Assembly: GCA_044225565.1 (NCBI GenBank)
Contig: JBGAIL010000176.1
Location: 1 to 9,477 of the forward strand
Source: CAVXAE01 sp044225565
GTDB taxonomy: Bacteria > Pseudomonadota > Gammaproteobacteria > Steroidobacterales > Steroidobacteraceae
Direction of reading: 5' to 3'
Length of the DNA stretch: 9,477 nucleotides
Part shown: piece after piece, positions 6,519 to 9,477 of the stretch
How positions within the stretch are numbered: position 1 is the stretch's first letter
Layout: each line of letters begins with the position of its first letter
Notes under the pieces: model-generated
Database searches by the model: none
What the model was told of the DNA's origin: nothing
Seen by the model: the letters and a program-made list of their open reading frames with translations, nothing else
Made by a program: the position numbers and the translations under genes

Positions 6519-6541
6519 GGCGCCCGCGCGATGCGGGCGCC
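6519..6541. terminator. Strong hairpin between convergent genes
   Basis: GGCGCCCGC (6519-6527) and GCGGGCGCC (6533-6541) form a perfect 9-bp GC stem with loop GCGAT. It lies 12 bases after the rocD stop and 5 bases beyond the minus-strand amidohydrolase stop, so it could serve both genes. No T-tract follows on either strand, so it may act as a 3' end stabiliser or a non-canonical terminator. Confidence 0.65.
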
Positions 6542-6546
6542 GGGTC

Positions 6547-7302
6547 TCAGTCCTTCACGCTGCGCAGCACCGGCGCCAGGCGCTGGGCCCAGCGCTCCGC
6601 CCCGCTGGCGTCCGCGATGAGATCGTTGCGGATCTCGATGAGCACCGCCGGATTGTCGCGGTCGTCGCCATGCACCAGCAGCGCGTAGTCTTCGTCGCGC
6701 CCCACCGTATAAGGCACGTTGGCGTCCACGTTCAATTCCGGATCGGCGCGCAGCCCCTGAATGATGTGCTCGGCGAATGATGCGGCCTTCTCGAAGAGCA
6801 CTCCCGCATGCCACGGCCGCTGCACGCCCTTGAACACCGGAGTGAAGCTGTGGATGGCGACGAGCCTCACCGGCTTGCCCTCGCGCTCGCGGCGATGCAC
6901 GCACTGAGCGATCCGGTCCTGATACGGGGTGAAGATACGGCCGGCCCGCAGCTCGCGCTCGGCATCGGATATGGAGATGTTCCCGGGGATCGCGGTGCTC
7001 TCCGAGAGCGCAGGGATGCTCCCCTTGCTGCCGAGCGGGCGGTTGAGGTCGATCAGCAGCCGGGAGTAGGTGGCCAGAAAGGCTGGAGCGTCGATGAGCC
7101 TTGCGAGGCGGCGTGTCACTTCCGCCGCGCCGATGTCCCAGGCGATGTGACGCGAGAGATCCTGTTCCGTGAGCCCGAGTCCGGCGTATTCGGGCGGCAC
7201 GTATCTCGAGGCGTGCTCACAGAGCAGGATCACGTGCGAGCCGCCGTTCTCGTTCACCACCTCGCAGGCGGCGGGCCAGTCTCCGGGTTTCGCCATCTCC
7301 AT
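6547..7302 (-). CDS. N-formylglutamate amidohydrolase-family protein (PF05013 type)
   Basis: The family hydrolyses N-formyl-L-glutamate to formate and glutamate, the last step of one histidine degradation route, and has members with other N-acyl substrates. The 251-residue product carries the family motifs: CEHAS (28-32), DIGA (56-59), SRLLIDLNR (80-88), VAIHSFTP (148-155) and IEIRND (222-227). It has no signal peptide, so it is cytoplasmic. It is the last gene of a minus-strand operon after a cysteine hydrolase and a synthetase-like gene. No other hut gene is present, so a histidine role is doubtful and hydrolysis of another N-acyl-glutamate is a reasonable alternative. The ATG at 7302 lies within the extended 3' end of the synthetase gene (86-base overlap). 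ATG 7296 and GTG codons near 7257 are other possible starts. Confidence 0.85.
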   Translation of the reverse strand: MEMAKPGDWPAACEVVNENGGSHVILLCEHASRYVPPEYAGLGLTEQDLSRHIAWDIGAAEVTRRLARLIDAPAFLATYSRLLIDLNRPLGSKGSIPALSESTAIPGNISISDAERELRAGRIFTPYQDRIAQCVHRREREGKPVRLVAIHSFTPVFKGVQRPWHAGVLFEKAASFAEHIIQGLRADPELNVDANVPYTVGRDEDYALLVHGDDRDNPAVLIEIRNDLIADASGAERWAQRLAPVLRSVKD

Positions 7303-8641
7303 ACCGCGCGCGATACAGTTCGCAGATGGCTTCCGGTTCGAGGCCCGCGAGCCGCGCGGTTTCGGCGGCGCGCACGCCGCGGAAGGATTCGATGAGCAGC
7401 GGATCGAACCAGCCGTTCACCACTGGATCCTTTTCCAGCGCCGCGAGCGCGGCATCCAGCGTCTCCGGCAGGCGGTGGAGGCCGAGTCGGTTGCGCTCTT
7501 CCTCGCTCATGTCGGCCGGATCGTCGGAGACGAGCGGCGGCGCAGGCAGCTTGCCGTTGATGCCCTCGAGGCCGGCGCGCACCAGGGCCGTGAGCACCAG
7601 ATACGGGTTCGCGATGGCATCTGCCGCGCGATACTCGATGTTGTACTGGCTCGCCGGATTGCGCCCGCCGATGGTGACCACGGGGCAGATTCGCAGCGTC
7701 GCCTCGCGGTGCTGCGCGGCGAGCCACGTATAAGCAGCGCTCCAGTGATGCGGCTTCAGTCGATAGTACGAAGGAATGCTCGGCGCGGTCAGCGCCGTGA
7801 GCGCAGGCAGATGCTTGAGGATGCCGGCACAGAACGCCGCCGCGAGATCGGACAGGCCACCCGGCCGATCGCCGTTGTAAGTGGTGGGCGCCCCGTTCTT
7901 GTCGCGGAAGCTGAAGTGCACGTGCACCCCGTTGCCGACGCCGTTCACCGAAGTCTTCGGCGCGAAGCTTGCGCGCCACCCGGCCGCGCGCGCGATTTCC
8001 CGCGTGATCTCGCGGATGATCATGCAGCGGTCCGCGGCCGTGATGCCGTCCGAAGGCCCGCACGTGACCTCGAACTGATCCTGCCCGAACTCGGAGATGA
8101 CCACTTCGGGATCGACGCCGGCCTGCTCCAGCGCCGCCATGAGGCGCGGTGCGAAGGGATTCGAGTTGCGCAGCGCTTCATACGACAGCGCGTGCGTCAC
8201 CGGCAGGTTCGCGCCGAAGATCTGGAATTCCTGCTCGAAGCTCGCGAGCAGCGTGCTGCCCGTGGCCGCCTCCAGATCTGCGAGCGCCTTGCGCAGCATG
8301 GTGCGCGTGCAGCAGGTCCATGGCGTGCCGTCGAGCTCCACGATGTCCCCGAACACGAGGTCGAAAGGCGTCGGGTTGCCGGTGGCGGTGGTGCGATAGC
8401 GGGCCCGCAGGTCGGGCAGCATGCGCAGGTCGCCGCGCGCGCCCCAGGGATTCGGGTCCGCGATGGAGTTGAAGGCGGTGAGGCAGATGTTGGCCTGCAG
8501 CCAGCCGATGCCCGTCTTCGCGATGCGCTCGAGGTTCTTCGAGGCGACGAAACGGCCGCGCGCGACGGCCGCGAGATCCGTGCAGACCACGCCGACCAGC
8601 GGCTCCTCGCTCGCGGTCGGGGCACTGTTGGGATTAGCCAC
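7217..8641 (-). CDS. Glutamine synthetase-fold ligase, GlnT/PuuA-like (gamma-glutamyl-amine synthetase candidate)
   Basis: This is an ATP-dependent ligase of the glutamine synthetase superfamily, whose GlnT/PuuA-like members join glutamate to an amine rather than ammonia. The 474 residues hold metal and substrate motifs FEQEF (Glu136, Glu138), SEFGQDQFE (Glu184, Glu191), NGVHVHF (His240), HREATLR (Arg312, Arg317) and IEYRAADAIANPYL (Glu336, Arg338). The segment where GlnA carries its adenylylated tyrosine (about 365-392) contains no tyrosine, so GlnE-type control is unlikely. The GTG start at 8641 has AAAGG five bases upstream and overlaps the hydrolase stop by 8 bases. The family-like end is near Tyr447; the last 27 residues, nine of them arginine, are read from the next gene's 5' end. 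The fold is certain; the amine substrate is unknown. Confidence 0.88.
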   Translation of the reverse strand: MANPNSAPTASEEPLVGVVCTDLAAVARGRFVASKNLERIAKTGIGWLQANICLTAFNSIADPNPWGARGDLRMLPDLRARYRTTATGNPTPFDLVFGDIVELDGTPWTCCTRTMLRKALADLEAATGSTLLASFEQEFQIFGANLPVTHALSYEALRNSNPFAPRLMAALEQAGVDPEVVISEFGQDQFEVTCGPSDGITAADRCMIIREITREIARAAGWRASFAPKTSVNGVGNGVHVHFSFRDKNGAPTTYNGDRPGGLSDLAAAFCAGILKHLPALTALTAPSIPSYYRLKPHHWSAAYTWLAAQHREATLRICPVVTIGGRNPASQYNIEYRAADAIANPYLVLTALVRAGLEGINGKLPAPPLVSDDPADMSEEERNRLGLHRLPETLDAALAALEKDPVVNGWFDPLLIESFRGVRAAETARLAGLEPEAICELYRARYGDGETRRLARRLRGGERERRLARDPAL

Positions 8642-9284
8642 GCTGGCCTTTCAACGCCTCGAAGCGTGCGACGACGGAATCGGTGTCCGCGAGCCAGCAA
8701 TAGCCGCCGAAGGCGCGTAGCGCGTTCTCGTGCCGTTCACGGGTGCGCGTGGCGCAGGCGTCGCCGACGCAGGTGACGAAGTAACCGAGATCCGCTCCGT
8801 CGCGCACCGCCATGTCGACGCACTGGTCGGTCATGATGCCGGCGATGACCAGGTATCGCACGCCCAGGTTGCGCAGCAGGTAATGCAGGTTCGTGGAATT
8901 GAACACGCCGGAGGAGGTCTTCGGCAGCAGGATCTCATCGCCCACCGGCATCAGCGAGGGCGGCGGCAACGCATGGGGATCGTCCGGCGCGACGTGGATG
9001 GGCGTCAGCTTGTGGTCGGTTGAGCGGTCGCGCCCGTCCTTCGTGAGGCTGCGGATGATGGTGTGCACCACTTCCACGCCCGATGCGCGCGCGGCGGCGA
9101 GCAGCCGCTGGTGGTTAGGGATGGTGCGCTGGGCGACTTCCGTGTGGAAGTAGTCCTCGGCGCGCCGCTCGGGATGCGCGGGATCGAGGCCGGGCTCGAG
9201 CCAGATGCGCTGCATGTCGATGAGGAGCAGGGCCGTCTCGCCCGGCTGGAACGGCGCGTCCCGCCGTGTGGGAAGTGTGCTCAT
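8634..9284 (-). CDS. Isochorismatase-family cysteine hydrolase
   Basis: This 216-residue hydrolase has the alpha/beta isochorismatase fold and a complete Asp-Lys-Cys catalytic triad: Asp23 in LLLIDMQ, Lys122 in LLPKTSSGVF and Cys155 in GIMTDQCVDMAV, with the usual cis-peptide segment just before the cysteine. Related enzymes cleave amides, ureido groups or carbamoyl compounds (nicotinamidase, N-carbamoylsarcosine amidase, RutB). The GRDRSTDHK segment (84-92) is probably part of the substrate pocket. It has no signal peptide. It is the first gene of the minus-strand operon and overlaps the ligase by 8 bases (GTGGCTAA), so the two are likely coupled. The ATG at 9284 has a weak Shine-Dalgarno; a promoter-like sequence lies about 30 bases upstream. 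An amidase supplying an amine or ammonia to the ligase would fit, but no substrate can be read from sequence. Confidence 0.87.
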   Translation of the reverse strand: MSTLPTRRDAPFQPGETALLLIDMQRIWLEPGLDPAHPERRAEDYFHTEVAQRTIPNHQRLLAAARASGVEVVHTIIRSLTKDGRDRSTDHKLTPIHVAPDDPHALPPPSLMPVGDEILLPKTSSGVFNSTNLHYLLRNLGVRYLVIAGIMTDQCVDMAVRDGADLGYFVTCVGDACATRTRERHENALRAFGGYCWLADTDSVVARFEALKGQRG

Positions 9285-9311
9285 GAGGCTTGGGACCCGG
9301 AAGTCAGAAAG

Positions 9312-9343
9312 ATTACTGTATGGGGTAATTTAACAACTTTGAA
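9312..9343 (-). promoter_or_regulatory. Promoter-like sequence with a dyad before the hydrolase operon
   Basis: On the minus strand TTCAAA (9343-9338) and TACAGT (9320-9315) are 17 bases apart, each matching four of six sigma70 consensus bases, in the most AT-rich patch of the window. The predicted start is near 9308, about 24 bases before the ATG. A dyad ATTAC-N8-GTAAT (9312-9329) overlaps the -10 box and could be an operator. Confidence 0.4.
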
Positions 9344-9372
9344 GAAAGATTGACATCCATGCCCGCGCGTCA

Positions 9373-9477
9373 TGATACGGCAGGGGTCGTGGTGGTCGGC
9401 CGGTCTTCGACGAAGAGGCTCTTTCGAACAGCGCCCTCGAGCTCAACCACTACAACCATAGGCAGGTGCTCGTGCAG
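9373..9477 (-). CDS. Possible 3' end of an unrecognised minus-strand gene (partial)
   Basis: On the minus strand one frame is open from the window edge to a TGA at 9373-9375, giving 34 codons that include HLPMVVVVELEGAVRK and end RPTTTTPAVS. The other two minus frames contain stops. I do not recognise the product. The codon-aligned plus frame is also open and even more GC-rich at third positions, but it has no usable start before 9466, which favours the minus reading. With so little sequence this is only a suggestion. If real, the gene ends about 30 bases before the promoter-like site and runs in the same direction as the hydrolase operon. Confidence 0.25.

Noticed and set aside
7169..8776. 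Long plus-strand open frame of 535 codons opposite the synthetase gene
   Set aside because: Arg-rich, motif-free translation antisense to a gene with complete glutamine-synthetase motifs.
9350..9378. Plus-strand TTGACA at 9350 with ATG at 9359
   Set aside because: The -10 position (TGATAC) is poor, and the short frame starting at 9359 (ending in Thr/Ser-rich residues) shows no recognisable protein.
1..9477. tRNA, rRNA, CRISPR array or insertion sequence
   Set aside because: No cloverleaf-like segment, no spaced direct repeats and no transposase motif were seen on reading both strands.

Overview
The window looks like a piece of chromosome from a high-GC proteobacterium. A gammaproteobacterium of the Xanthomonadales/Steroidobacter kind is my guess, from GC-rich third codon positions, a manganese riboswitch ahead of a GDT1-type transporter, and a ModF-like tandem ABC ATPase. 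Taxonomy is inference. I see no transposase, integrase, tRNA, rRNA or CRISPR array.

Left part (1-2986). A beta-carbonic anhydrase, cut only at its extreme N-terminus, converges on a TMEM165/GDT1 (UPF0016) cation exporter on the minus strand. The exporter is preceded by a clear yybP-ykoY manganese riboswitch. Its reading frame has no stop after the conserved domain and stays open, antisense to the carbonic anhydrase, to the window edge. Diverging from the riboswitch is a soluble protein with two complete ABC ATPase domains.

Middle part (2987-6541). About 350 bases without a gene end in a cluster of long inverted repeats (10 bp and 11 bp interlocked in pseudoknot order, then an 8-bp hairpin) just before a small thioredoxin-fold gene. 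The thioredoxin gene overlaps an exported M20 glutamate-carboxypeptidase-like metallopeptidase and is probably translationally coupled to it. A sigma70-like promoter and a structured leader then precede ornithine aminotransferase (rocD), which ends at a strong hairpin.

Right part (6547-9477). A compact minus-strand operon, in transcription order, encodes an isochorismatase-fold cysteine hydrolase, a glutamine-synthetase-fold ligase without the usual adenylylation tyrosine (GlnT/PuuA type) and an N-formylglutamate amidohydrolase-family protein. Neighbouring frames overlap by 8 and 86 bases. A promoter-like sequence with a small dyad lies upstream, followed by the possible 3' end of another minus-strand gene.

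Several products handle glutamate: the M20 peptidase may release it, ornithine aminotransferase makes it, the synthetase-like enzyme attaches it to an amine and the amidohydrolase removes it from an N-acyl conjugate. My best candidate for an undescribed pathway is the three-gene minus-strand operon, perhaps a gamma-glutamylation route for an amine or amide. My best candidate for an undescribed regulatory element is the interlocked inverted-repeat leader before the thioredoxin gene.
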